A DNA stretch of 46,356 nt from Nocardia sp. NRRL S-836. Lineage in GTDB: Bacteria; Actinomycetota; Actinomycetes; Mycobacteriales; Pseudonocardiaceae. The notes under the pieces are model-generated. The model did no database searches and was not told the origin of the DNA. It saw only the letters and a list, made by a program, of their open reading frames with translations. Shown here piece by piece: positions 1 to 7,955 of this stretch. How positions within the stretch are numbered: position 1 is the stretch's first letter; the number at the start of each line of letters is the position of its first letter. The DNA is taken from positions 1 through 46,356 of the forward strand of contig NZ_LGDY01000133.1 in the NCBI RefSeq assembly GCF_001279525.1, read 5' to 3'. The translations under genes were made by a program, and so were the position numbers.

Positions 1-287
1 GTGTCAAACCGACGAAAAGCGTGTCGGTTTGACACCCCTCCTCAGGCCCGGCAGACGATCGGAGCGCTAGACGGGGAAGCCACCCACCGCGGAACCGCCG
101 TTGAAGAGCTCGTTTCGTCTCGCCTTCGGCTCGATCACACGCCTCGCTTCCGTCTCGCTCAGTTCGTCCCCTCGCTTCGCTCACGCCGCTGCGTGGCGGC
201 CGGTCGGCGCGCTCGAACTGTCAGACCCCCTGAGTACGTTGGGTCGCGGGGGACCCAAAGCCGCAGGGGACCCCTGCGCGAGCCTGC
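1..287. repeat. Long intergenic repeat, copy A, cut by the window edge
   Basis: The block matches 26917-27227 in the same orientation. Positions 29-111 are identical to 26943-27025 over 83 bp, and 216-287 is a 72-bp module also found at 27156-27227 and 27244-27315. Positions 1-13 and 23-35 form a perfect hairpin with loop GAAAAGCGT. In the other copy this stem continues outward to 24 bp, so the left arm here is probably cut by the window start. The block ends 11 bp before the stop codon of the minus-strand oxidoreductase. Conserved-looking frames inside it look spurious. I see no transposase. It may be a 3'-UTR element, a structured RNA or a non-autonomous mobile element; function unknown. 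Confidence 0.85.
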
Positions 288-298
288 GAGCGTGCGAA

Positions 299-1264
299 TC
301 AGCGGTCCCGCTGCAATACGACCTTCCCGAACACGTCGCCCTCGTCCAGCAAGCGGTGCGCCTCGGCGGCGTTCGACATCGGCACGACCTCCCCGACGAT
401 CGGCTTCACCGCGCCGCTCTCGATCAACGGCCACAGGTGCTCGCGGACCTGCGCCACGATCGCGCCCTTGCCCTCCACGGAACGGCCGCGTAGACCCGTC
501 GCCATCACCGAGGCGCGCTTGGACAGCAGCTTCCCGATCGGCAGTTCGCCCTTCGCGCCGCCCTGCATGCCGATGATCATCAACCGGCCGTCGGGGGCGA
601 GGACGTCGATGTTGCGGCCGAGGTAGGAGGCGCCCATGTTGTCGAGGACGACGTCGGCCTGCTTGACCTCGGCCACGAAGTCCTGGGTCTTGTAGTTCAC
701 GGTGATGTCCGCGCCCAGGTCGGCGCACCGGCGCAGCCGCTCGTCGGAACCGGCGGTGGCCGCCACCGTGGCGCCGAGGGCCTTGGCGACCTGGATGGCG
801 TGGGTGCCGATGCCGCCCGCGCCGCCGTGGACGAGGAAGGTCTCGCCGAGTTTCAGGCGGCCGTCCATCACCACGTTCGACCAGACCGTGCACGCGACCT
901 CGGGCAGTGAGGCGGCGGTGACCAGGTCGACGCCCGCGGGCAGGGGGAGGACCTGCGCGGCGGGGACGGCGACCTTCTCCGCGTAGCCGCCGCCCGCGAG
1001 CAGGGCGCACACCTCGTCGCCGACCGAGAAGCCGGTGACGTCCTCGCCCACCGCGGCGATCGTGCCGGAGCACTCCAGGCCGATGATGTCCGGCGCGCCC
1101 GGCGGGGGTGGGTAGAGGCCCTGGCGTTGCAGGAGGTCCGCGCGGTTCACGGCGGATGCGGCCACGTCGATCAGCACCTCGCCGCGGCCCGGCTGCGGGT
1201 CGGGGACCTCGGTCCACTCCAGCACGTCGGGGCCGCCGGGTTCGCGAACAGTGATGGCATGCAT
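299..1264 (-). CDS. NAD(P)H:quinone oxidoreductase, zinc-binding alcohol dehydrogenase superfamily
   Basis: A 321-residue medium-chain dehydrogenase/reductase of the quinone oxidoreductase (PIG3-like) type, predicted to reduce quinones with NAD(P)H in the cytoplasm. The N-terminal GroES-like half carries NRADLLQRQGLYPPPPG, followed by the Rossmann nucleotide-binding motif VHGGAGGIG. The zinc-site cysteines of true alcohol dehydrogenases are not evident, as expected for this branch. The frame is open much further upstream, but ATG 1264 gives the normal start MHAITVREPGGPDVLEW and leaves 45 bp to the divergent acetyltransferase gene. Its stop lies next to repeat copy A, so transcripts would run into the repeat. 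The physiological substrate is not known. Confidence 0.9.
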   Translation of the reverse strand: MHAITVREPGGPDVLEWTEVPDPQPGRGEVLIDVAASAVNRADLLQRQGLYPPPPGAPDIIGLECSGTIAAVGEDVTGFSVGDEVCALLAGGGYAEKVAVPAAQVLPLPAGVDLVTAASLPEVACTVWSNVVMDGRLKLGETFLVHGGAGGIGTHAIQVAKALGATVAATAGSDERLRRCADLGADITVNYKTQDFVAEVKQADVVLDNMGASYLGRNIDVLAPDGRLMIIGMQGGAKGELPIGKLLSKRASVMATGLRGRSVEGKGAIVAQVREHLWPLIESGAVKPIVGEVVPMSNAAEAHRLLDEGDVFGKVVLQRDR

Positions 1265-1309
1265 GGCCTCGACCGTAATCACATTCGACAGACCCGGCAC
1301 TATCGGAGG

Positions 1310-1957
1310 ATGAACGCCTGGCCGTTGCGGAACCTGGTGCTGACCACGCCGCGCCTCGAGTTGCGTCCCGACGACGACGAGGGCTTGTACGAGCTCGTCG
1401 ACGTGGCCAAGGAAGGGGTGCACGCGCCGGACGAGATGCCGTTCAACGTGCCGTGGACCGACCAGCTGTCGGACGACGGCGGGCGCAGCATGATCCAGTT
1501 CTTCTGGGCCACGCGGGCCAGGGTGGCGCCGGACAGCTGGGCGATCGCGTTCCTGGTGCGGCACGAGGGCAAGGTCATCGGCGTGCAGGAGGTCAGCGCG
1601 CGCGACTTCGCCGTGCTGCGCGAGGTGAGCACGGGGTCGTGGCTGGGGCAGAAGTTCCACGGCAACGGGTTCGGCACGGAGATGCGGGCGGCCGTGCTTC
1701 AGTTCGCGTTCGACCACCTGGGTGCGCGCATCGCCCGATCGGCCGCATGGGTGGGAAACCGGGCCTCGAACCGGGTGAGCGCGAAGCTCGGGTACGTGCC
1801 GGACGGCACGACAGCCGCGGCGCCGCGAGGCGAGCGGCTTGAGCACGTGCGACTGCGGCTGGACGCGGCGAACTTCGTGCGGCCGGGGTGGGACACGGAC
1901 GTGGCGGGCCTCGCGGAGTGTGTTCAGCTGATCACCAGCCGCACTCCCGCCGACTGA
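1310..1957 (+). CDS. GNAT family N-acetyltransferase
   Basis: A 215-residue acetyltransferase of the RimJ/RimL-like GNAT type, transferring acetyl from acetyl-CoA to an unknown amine. It begins with LTTPRLELRP, typical of this branch. The acetyl-CoA-binding region around GSWLGQKFHGNGFGTEMRAA corresponds to the Q/R-x-x-G-x-G/A pyrophosphate loop, and the C-terminal SNRVSAKLGYVPDG is the usual motif B end. GGAGG directly abuts ATG 1310, too close for a normal Shine-Dalgarno, so initiation may be leaderless. It is divergent from the oxidoreductase with a 45-bp shared promoter region. Confidence 0.85.
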   Translation: MNAWPLRNLVLTTPRLELRPDDDEGLYELVDVAKEGVHAPDEMPFNVPWTDQLSDDGGRSMIQFFWATRARVAPDSWAIAFLVRHEGKVIGVQEVSARDFAVLREVSTGSWLGQKFHGNGFGTEMRAAVLQFAFDHLGARIARSAAWVGNRASNRVSAKLGYVPDGTTAAAPRGERLEHVRLRLDAANFVRPGWDTDVAGLAECVQLITSRTPAD

Positions 1958-2019
1958 CGGATTGTGGCCCGGGTCTCCTTCTTGTGAGTGTTGCCCCACT
2001 CGAACGAAGGGGACCGTTC

Positions 2020-3534
2020 ATGTCAGGCAGATCCAAGCTGGCGGCAGTGCTGGCCATCTCGGCACTCGTCGCAGCCCCAACCGCCACCGCGTCCGCCGCG
2101 GCAGAGCCCGCGGGCCCCGCGCTCGCCAAGAAGCTCGCGAAGAAGGTGACCGTCGAAGGTGTCAACCGGCACCTGATCGCGTTCCAGCGCATCGCGGACC
2201 GCAACAGCGGCAACCGCGCCGCGCTGACCCCCGGCTACAGCGCGAGCGTCGACTACGTGGCGGGCAAGCTCCGCGACGAGGGCTTCATCGTGAGCACTCC
2301 GACGTTCGACTTCGACGTGATGGTCACCGACGCCGAGCAGGCGCGCGTCGGCGGCGTGAACTACCAGGCGCTGATCATGACCGCGTCGCCGCAGACCCCG
2401 GCCGGCGGTGTCACCGGCCCGTTGCGCGTCGTGCCCGAGGACGCCACCACCGGCTGCGAGGCGTCCGACTTCGCCGGCCAGGACTTCACCGGCTCCATCG
2501 CCCTCATCCGGCGCGGCGGCTGCACGTTCGAGCAGAAGCACCTCAACGCGTTCGCCGCGGGCGCCATCGCCGTGCTCGTGTCGAACAACGTCGCAGGCCC
2601 GCTCGCCAACGTGACGCTGACCAACCCCGGCAAGATCCCCACCGGCGGCGTCTCCCAGGCCGACGGCACCACGCTGGCGACGAAGGCCGGTTCCCCGATC
2701 ACCGTCGACATGCGCTTCCACCTGGAGACCAGGACCGAGCGCAACGTCATCGCCGAGACCCGCACCGGCCGCAAGAACAACGTCGTCATGGCCGGCGCGC
2801 ACCTCGACAGCGTCGAGGTCGGACCCGGCATCAACGACAACGGCACCGGCTCGGCCTCCCTGCTGGAGACCGCGCTGCAGCTCGGCTCGCGCCCGAAGGT
2901 CGACAACGCCGTCCGCTTCGCCTGGTGGGGCGCGGAGGAGCGCGGCCTGATCGGCTCGACGAAGTGGGTGCAGTCGCTGACGTTCGAGCAGCAGCTCGAC
3001 ATCGCCCTGTACCTGAACTTCGACATGGTCGGCTCCCCGAACGCCGCCTACTTCATCTACGACGGCGACGACTCCGACGGCGTCGGCGCGGGCGCCGGCC
3101 CCTACGGCTCGGCCCAGATCGAGAAGGCCTTCGCCGACTACTTCGCCGCCACCGGCGTTCCCACCGAGGGCACCGACTTCTCGGGCCGCTCCGACTACGG
3201 CGAGTTCATCGCCCAGGGCATCCCGGCCGGCGGCCTGTTCACCGGTGCCGAAGGCGTCAAGACCGCCGCCCAGGCCGCGAAGTGGGGCGGCACGGCCGGT
3301 GTCGCCTACGACCCGTGCTACCACGCCAAGTGCGACAACCTCGGCAACATCGACCGCAAGGCACTCGGCCGCAACGCCGGCGCCATCGCGTTCGTGACGG
3401 CCACGTACGGCGTGTCCACAGAGGACGTCAACGGCGTGCCGCCGCGCGCCAAGCGTGCAGAGACCCGTGCAGCTGCGGCGAAGATGTCCACCGCCGCACA
3501 CGCCGACGACCACTCGCACGCGGCCGTCGCGTAG
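2020..3534 (+). CDS. Secreted M28 family zinc aminopeptidase with PA domain
   Basis: A 504-residue secreted exopeptidase resembling Streptomyces griseus-type aminopeptidases. A signal peptide covers about residues 1-29 (basic start, hydrophobic core, ASA cleavage region). A protease-associated (PA) insert follows, including IALIRRGGCTFEQKHLNAFAAG. The catalytic M28 domain shows the di-zinc ligands: His and Asp in GAHLDSVE (His about residue 261) and GPGINDNGTG, the Glu pair in WWGAEERG, Asp in NFDMVGS, and a late His in YDPCYHAKCDNL. ATG 2020 follows an AAGGGGA ribosome binding site, while upstream in-frame starts would destroy the signal peptide. A strong hairpin follows the stop codon. It probably releases N-terminal amino acids outside the cell. 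Confidence 0.93.
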   Translation: MSGRSKLAAVLAISALVAAPTATASAAAEPAGPALAKKLAKKVTVEGVNRHLIAFQRIADRNSGNRAALTPGYSASVDYVAGKLRDEGFIVSTPTFDFDVMVTDAEQARVGGVNYQALIMTASPQTPAGGVTGPLRVVPEDATTGCEASDFAGQDFTGSIALIRRGGCTFEQKHLNAFAAGAIAVLVSNNVAGPLANVTLTNPGKIPTGGVSQADGTTLATKAGSPITVDMRFHLETRTERNVIAETRTGRKNNVVMAGAHLDSVEVGPGINDNGTGSASLLETALQLGSRPKVDNAVRFAWWGAEERGLIGSTKWVQSLTFEQQLDIALYLNFDMVGSPNAAYFIYDGDDSDGVGAGAGPYGSAQIEKAFADYFAATGVPTEGTDFSGRSDYGEFIAQGIPAGGLFTGAEGVKTAAQAAKWGGTAGVAYDPCYHAKCDNLGNIDRKALGRNAGAIAFVTATYGVSTEDVNGVPPRAKRAETRAAAAKMSTAAHADDHSHAAVA

Positions 3535-3553
3535 TAGCTCAACGCACCACAAC

Positions 3554-3585
3554 AGGGGCCCGGCACCGCGTGGTGCCGGGCCCCT
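3554..3585 (+). terminator. Intrinsic terminator after the M28 peptidase
   Basis: Perfect 14-bp GC-rich stem (3554-3567 with 3572-3585) and a GCGT loop, 19 bp past the stop codon. There is no long T-run, as is usual in actinobacteria. Confidence 0.85.
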
Positions 3586-3608
3586 GCCTTGAACCCGCCT
3601 ACGCCCAG

Positions 3609-3848
3609 GTGACCACTACAGCCGTCAGCCGCGAAACCGCCGATCGTCTCGTGCGTTCAGCTGTAGATGCCCGCCTGGCGGGTGCGGCATGGGTGACTGG
3701 CCCGGTGACGTCGTTCTTCTGGCACCTCGGCGAACAGGGCGTAGAGCGCCCGTGGGACAACCCTGAGCAGCGCTGCAAACTCGATCGAACGGCCCAGTGC
3801 AGGCAACGAACGGAGCGGTTTCAGCCGCTGCCGCACTACGCCGTTTGA
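3609..3848 (+). pseudogene. cutA: Relic of cutA (divalent-cation tolerance protein), N-terminal half only
   Basis: From GTG 3609 the reading frame gives VTTTAVSRETADRLVRSAV, then DARLAGAAWVTGPVTSFFW. This follows the first half of CutA1 proteins closely (T-T, E-x-A-x-x-L-x-x-x-x-V-x-x-x-L-A, then G-P-V-T-S-x-x-W). After about residue 47 the similarity stops: the W-x-x-x-x-K-T second half is missing and the frame ends at 3848 after unrelated sequence. Length is 79 residues against roughly 105-110 for intact CutA. No ribosome binding site is apparent. I read it as a decayed gene remnant between the peptidase terminator and the ACC-deaminase-like gene; a short functional protein is less likely. 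Confidence 0.55.
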
Positions 3849-3935
3849 CCTGGTCCTAATTGGACACTGCTAGACCGGGGCCGACACCCATGCCGCCGCC
3901 TGGAAGCATGAAACGCCCCGACGCTAGGAGCCGCC

Positions 3936-4808
3936 GTGCCCGCTCCCGCCCTCCGCCTGCCGTCGCCACTCGCCGAACTGCACGACGACCGGCTGCGTCG
4001 GCGCGACATCCGCCTGTACCTCAAACGTGACGACCTCATCCACCCGGAACTCATCGGCAACAAGTGGCGCAAGCTCCGCTACAACCTGGACGCAGCCCGG
4101 GACGCGGGCCACACGCGGCTGTTGACGTTCGGCGGCGCGTTCTCGAACCACATCACGGCGACCGCGGCAGCTGGCTACTACTTCGACTTCGAGACGGTGG
4201 GCGTCATACGGGGCGAGCCTCATACGCCCCTCAACGACAGTTTGACGTTTGCCGTCAGTCGCGGCATGAAAATCACTTACCTGGACCGTCAAACGTATCG
4301 CCGCAAGACGGAGCCTGACGTCATTGCCGGTCTGCGAGAATCCTTTGGGGATGTCTACATACTGCCAGAAGGCGGCAGCAACGCGCTGGCTGTCCAGGGC
4401 TGTGCAGAACTACCGGGCGAAATAGCCGCCGACTTCGACGTGCTGTGTTGTGCCTGTGGCACTGGCGGCACGCTGGCAGGCGTCGCCCATGGTCTGACCA
4501 GCGGGCAACGGGCAATCGGGTTTTCGGTGCTCAAAAACGGCGACTTCCTGGCGGAAGACGTCACCCAGCTCCAGTGCAGCGCCTTCGGGCAGGTGGGCGG
4601 CAACTGGACTATCAACACCGAGTTCCACTTCGGCGGCTTTGCGAAGCGCACACCGGCACTCGACGACTTCATTGCCGACTTTCGGGCACGTCATGGCATC
4701 CAGCTCGACTGGGTGTACGTCGCCAAGATGCTTTACGGCGTGTTCGCGTTAGTCGAGCGCGGTGCCTTTGCTCCTGGCAGCAGGCTGGTTGCGGTCATCA
4801 CCGGCTGA
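3936..4808 (+). CDS. PLP-dependent ACC deaminase / D-cysteine desulfhydrase family protein
   Basis: A 290-residue fold-type II PLP enzyme of the 1-aminocyclopropane-1-carboxylate deaminase/D-cysteine desulfhydrase family. The Schiff-base lysine is Lys43 in GNKWRKL, the substrate-contact loop is GGAFSNHI (69-73), and the PLP-phosphate loop is CGTGGTLAG. The length is slightly short of the usual 300-330. Whether it acts on ACC, D-cysteine or another amino acid cannot be told. Start GTG 3936 has AGGAG 6 bp upstream. From about 4200 onward the DNA is visibly less GC-rich and uses many A/T-ending codons, unlike its neighbours. The segment RDDLIHPELIGNKWRKLRYN resembles proteobacterial or Bacteroidetes homologues. 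Both points suggest horizontal acquisition. Confidence 0.85.
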   Translation: MPAPALRLPSPLAELHDDRLRRRDIRLYLKRDDLIHPELIGNKWRKLRYNLDAARDAGHTRLLTFGGAFSNHITATAAAGYYFDFETVGVIRGEPHTPLNDSLTFAVSRGMKITYLDRQTYRRKTEPDVIAGLRESFGDVYILPEGGSNALAVQGCAELPGEIAADFDVLCCACGTGGTLAGVAHGLTSGQRAIGFSVLKNGDFLAEDVTQLQCSAFGQVGGNWTINTEFHFGGFAKRTPALDDFIADFRARHGIQLDWVYVAKMLYGVFALVERGAFAPGSRLVAVITG

Positions 4809-4909
4809 GCAGCTACCCCTGTTCGGAAGCTTCCGGGAACTTGCCGCACACGAATTCACGTGGTCGATGACGGACGCCGACCGCCGCGTCCGGTTCACGA
4901 GGCTGCAAA

Positions 4910-4932
4910 CGGGGGCCTGCGAAGGGCCCCCG
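4910..4932 (-). terminator. Terminator of tRNA-Ser(UGA)
   Basis: An 8-bp GC stem (4910-4917 with 4925-4932) about 20 bp past the tRNA 3' end on the minus strand, followed there by TTT. Confidence 0.7.
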
Positions 4933-4952
4933 ACACGCGTCTCCCAACTGAG

Positions 4953-5037
4953 CGGAAGCGGAGGGATTTGAACCCCCGGACGGTTTCCCGTCTTCCGCTT
5001 TCAAGGCGGATGCATTCGGCCGCTCTGCCACGCTTCC
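4953..5037 (-). tRNA. tRNA-Ser (anticodon UGA)
   Basis: An 85-nt class II tRNA read on the minus strand. The acceptor GGAAGCG pairs with CGCTTCC. The anticodon stem TCCGC/GCGGA encloses loop CTTGAAA with anticodon TGA. A long variable arm and GGTTCAAATCC T-loop follow. The discriminator is G and CCA is not encoded. Confidence 0.95.
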
Positions 5038-5064
5038 CCGACGCCGAGGCGTCAGCCCCAGAGC

Positions 5065-5541
5065 CTAGCCGTTCGACTCCCGCAGGTGTGTCATGACCCG
5101 GTCGAAAACCTTGGCCAGCACCTCACCCTCCTCGGGCGACAGCAGGTCCACGATGTGCGCGCGGACGCCGCGCAGGTGCGTGGGAGCAGCGGCGACCAGC
5201 TGGGCCATGCCCGCCGGCGTCAGCTCCGCGAGCACGCCGCGGCCGTCCTCGGTGCACTCCCGGCGCGTCACGAGGCCGGCCTTCTCCATCCGTGCGACCT
5301 GGTGTGAGACGCGGGACTTGGACGAGGCGACGTCCTCGGCGAGCTGGGTCATGCGCATGCGCTGGTTCGGTTGTTCGGACAGGCGCACCAGGATCTCGTA
5401 GTCGGCGAGTGACACTCCGTGGGCGTCCTGCAGCTCTCGGTGCAGGCGGTCCATGAGCATGGACGAGCCGTTCACGTAGGTGCGCCACGCCCGCATCTCG
5501 CCCTCGTCGAGCCAGCGCGGCTCCTGCTCACTAGGTGTCAC
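5065..5541 (-). CDS. MarR family transcriptional regulator
   Basis: A 158-residue winged helix-turn-helix repressor of the MarR type. The N-terminal dimerisation helix includes YVNGSSMLMDRLHRELQ, the recognition helix region is SSKSRVSHQVARMEKAGLV, and the wing contains RRECTEDGRGVLAELT. I chose GTG 5541 (VTPSEQEPRWLDEGEMRAW) because the alternative ATG at 5565 sits inside a near-palindrome that could be its own operator. No good ribosome binding site supports either start. It is divergent from the 5'-nucleotidase gene with about 120 bp between, so it may control itself and perhaps that gene. The ligand is unknown. Confidence 0.88.
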   Translation of the reverse strand: MTPSEQEPRWLDEGEMRAWRTYVNGSSMLMDRLHRELQDAHGVSLADYEILVRLSEQPNQRMRMTQLAEDVASSKSRVSHQVARMEKAGLVTRRECTEDGRGVLAELTPAGMAQLVAAAPTHLRGVRAHIVDLLSPEEGEVLAKVFDRVMTHLRESNG

Positions 5542-5563
5542 ACCAACAAGGCTAAACCGGTGC

Positions 5564-5579
5564 ATGACGATCGAGTCAT
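5564..5579. promoter_or_regulatory. Candidate MarR operator (inverted repeat)
   Basis: ATGAC-GATCGA-GTCAT, an inverted repeat with 5-bp arms, lies just upstream of the MarR start and in the intergenic region shared with the 5'-nucleotidase. MarR proteins commonly bind such 16-20 bp repeats near their own start. The assignment is by position only. Confidence 0.4.
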
Positions 5580-5662
5580 CCCTCTGGAAAACCGGGCGGT
5601 CAAAAGGCAGACTCCCGGGCCGTACACGCGCGTTAACCACGCCTTGGAGAGGCTTCTAACCC

Positions 5663-7378
5663 ATGAGTTCGTTCAGACGGCTTTCCGTTCTGGCGATCAC
5701 CGCCGCCGCGGCCACTGTCATCAGCGCTACCGGGCCTGCCCAGGCCGATGTCGAGTCACTGCGCGGTCGGGGCACGGTTGACGTGCGCCTGATCGGGATC
5801 AACGACCTGCACGGCAACATCGAGCCGCCCACCGGCAGCTCGGGGCGGGTCGTGCTGGCTGACGGCACGACCGTCGACGCCGGTGGTGCCGCCTACAACG
5901 CCACGCACATCAAGAACCTCCAGAAGGAGGTTCGCAACTCCGTCATCGTCGGGCAGGGCGACCTGATCGGTGCCAGCCCGATCGTGTCGGCGCTGTTCCA
6001 CGACGAGCCGACGATCGAGGTGCTCAACAAGGTCGGCATGGACACGACCGCGGCGGGCAACCACGAGTTCGACGAGGGGTACAAGGAGCTGCTGCGCATG
6101 CAGCACGGCGGCTGCCACCCGGCGGACGGCTGCCAGTTCCGCGAGAAGTACGAGGGCGCGAACTTCCCGATCCTCGGTGCGAACGTCACCAACGCCAAGA
6201 CGGGGCTGCCCGCGCTGCCGCCGTTCTGGGTCGAGTTCCGCGACGGGATGCCGATCGGCTTCATCGGCATGCCGCTCAAGGACGTGCCGCTCCTGGTCGA
6301 CCCCAACGGCATCAAGGAGCTCCAGTTCGGTGACGAGGTCAAGGCGGCCAACAGGTACGCCAACTTCCTCGACGCGATCGGTGTGAAGTCGATCGTGCTG
6401 CTGGTGCACCAGGGCGACCAGGTCACCGCGTCGACCGGTGGGCCGAACGCGTGCAACGTGGCGGCCAACAACCCCGGCAGCTACATCGCGGCGAACGTCA
6501 GCCCGAAGATCGACGCCGTCTTCTCCGGTCACAGCCACCAGCACTACAACTGCGTGGTGAAGGACCCGGCCGGCAACCCGCGGCCGTTCATCGAGGGTCT
6601 TGCCTTCGGCCGTGAGCTCAGCGTCGTCGACCTGAAGATCGACCGCCGCACCCGCGACGTCGTCCGCACCGCCACCAAGGCGGACAACAAGATCGTCACG
6701 CGCACGGTCGCGGCGGACCCCGAGGTGCAGGCCGTCATCGACCTCGCCAAGCAGAAGTCGGGCCCGATCGCGAACAAGAAGATCGGCACCATCAGCTCGG
6801 ACGTCCTGCGGGCGCAGAACCCGGCCGGCGAGTCGCAGCTGGGCAACCTGATCGCCGACGGGCAGCTCGCGGCCACCAAGGGCAACGGCGCGGTGCTCGC
6901 GCTGATGAACCCCGGTGGCGTGCGCGCCGACCTCACCTACAAGTCCTCGCCCGCGGGCGAGGGCGACGGCGTTGTCACCTACGGCGAGGCGTTCACCGTC
7001 CAGCCGTTCGGCAACATCCTGCAGACGGTCACGTTGAGCGGCACGCAGCTCAAGAACGTGCTGGAGCAGCAGTTCACGGCGGCCAGGACGTTCGTGCTGC
7101 AGCCCTCCGCGGGCCTGAAGTACAGCTGGTCGGCGTCCGCGCCGTTCGGGTCGAAGGTCTCCGGCGTCACGCTCAACGGCGCCCCGCTGGACCCGAACGC
7201 GAGCTACCGCGTGACGATCAACAGCTTCCTGCAGGGCGGCGGTGACGGTTTCAGCGAGTTCACCAAGGGCACGAACATCACCGGCGGCGGCATCGACCTG
7301 GACGCGTTCTCCGCGTACCTGGTGGACCACCCCGGCCAGGGCGCGCCCGCGCTCGACCGCATCACGCAGCTGCCGTAG
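5663..7378 (+). CDS. Secreted bifunctional metallophosphatase / 5'-nucleotidase (UshA-like)
   Basis: A 571-residue exported nucleotidase, expected to dephosphorylate nucleotides outside the membrane for salvage or phosphate. The signal peptide is residues 1-29 (SSFRRLSVLAITAAAATVI, then AQA). The metallophosphatase domain carries the di-metal motifs INDLHGN (Asp48, His50), GQGDLIG, GNHEFDEG and SGHSHQHYN. The C-terminal nucleotidase domain contains NPGGVRADL, the adenosine-pocket segment TYGEAFTVQPFGN and a late GGGDGFSEF. ATG 5663 is preceded by GGAGAGG. No cell-wall anchor is seen, so it is probably secreted or loosely attached. A terminator hairpin follows. Confidence 0.94.
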   Translation: MSSFRRLSVLAITAAAATVISATGPAQADVESLRGRGTVDVRLIGINDLHGNIEPPTGSSGRVVLADGTTVDAGGAAYNATHIKNLQKEVRNSVIVGQGDLIGASPIVSALFHDEPTIEVLNKVGMDTTAAGNHEFDEGYKELLRMQHGGCHPADGCQFREKYEGANFPILGANVTNAKTGLPALPPFWVEFRDGMPIGFIGMPLKDVPLLVDPNGIKELQFGDEVKAANRYANFLDAIGVKSIVLLVHQGDQVTASTGGPNACNVAANNPGSYIAANVSPKIDAVFSGHSHQHYNCVVKDPAGNPRPFIEGLAFGRELSVVDLKIDRRTRDVVRTATKADNKIVTRTVAADPEVQAVIDLAKQKSGPIANKKIGTISSDVLRAQNPAGESQLGNLIADGQLAATKGNGAVLALMNPGGVRADLTYKSSPAGEGDGVVTYGEAFTVQPFGNILQTVTLSGTQLKNVLEQQFTAARTFVLQPSAGLKYSWSASAPFGSKVSGVTLNGAPLDPNASYRVTINSFLQGGGDGFSEFTKGTNITGGGIDLDAFSAYLVDHPGQGAPALDRITQLP

Positions 7379-7412
7379 GGCTTTGTCTGATCAATTCTTC
7401 GGTCGTTCCGAA

Positions 7413-7449
7413 CAATCGCCCGGCGAGTGGTCCACTCGCCGGGCGATTG
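7413..7449 (+). terminator. Intrinsic terminator after the 5'-nucleotidase
   Basis: Perfect 16-bp stem (7413-7428 with 7434-7449) and a 5-nt loop, 35 bp past the stop codon. Confidence 0.85.
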
Positions 7450-7955
7450 CGTTCCGCACTGTCGATCTCCGCAGGTCACCCGTCCGACTTCACCAGTTCA
7501 GGTCCCTGGTGAGGTGTTGAGAAATGCGGCGATCAAGCGCATGCTCGATAACGAGCTGGCAACCGGAAGGTGAAGAACTCGGCCGGGGGCCACGCCCAGA
7601 AGGGGTAGGTGGTGCTGTGCAGGTATCTCCTCGCTGTGGCGAAACGCGGTCTGTTGCATCCCCGCGAGCGGTTCGGCCGTAACCGGTCCGATCGCGAATG
7701 CGTAGCAACGGAGACGGGGTTTCGGGTGCCCAGGCACTGTCGGTGTCGCTCGGCGCATCTCGACGCTGTTGAGCTCGACTTCGGTTTCGTCTCATGGCGT
7801 CACCGGTCGGGCGCCACGCCAACCGCCGTAGGCCGTAGTCGCTACAACCAAATGGGAAGTCCTCGGTGCGGTGCCCCGACGTCGGGCGCCGCACCGAGGC
7901 GCGTTCGGTGCTCTATCGTTTGCCGCGTCACGGGGTCCTTGTCAGGAGGCACGCG
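7450..7955. other. About 500-bp gene-free stretch with a hairpin at 7861-7899
   Basis: I recognise no gene in this stretch; open frames on both strands have no recognisable product. An 11-bp perfect inverted repeat (7861-7871 with 7889-7899) encloses a second palindrome, CCGACGTCGG. It lies about 57 bp upstream of the metallopeptidase start and could be an attenuator, an operator or the terminator of a lost gene. Confidence 0.6.

Noticed and set aside
101..493. Small open frames inside repeat copies A and B with a shared stretch (RPVGALELSDPLSTLGRGGP)
   Set aside because: The shared peptide simply follows from the shared DNA. No ribosome binding site is seen and the frames run into unrelated sequence in each copy; structure is conserved better than a reading frame.
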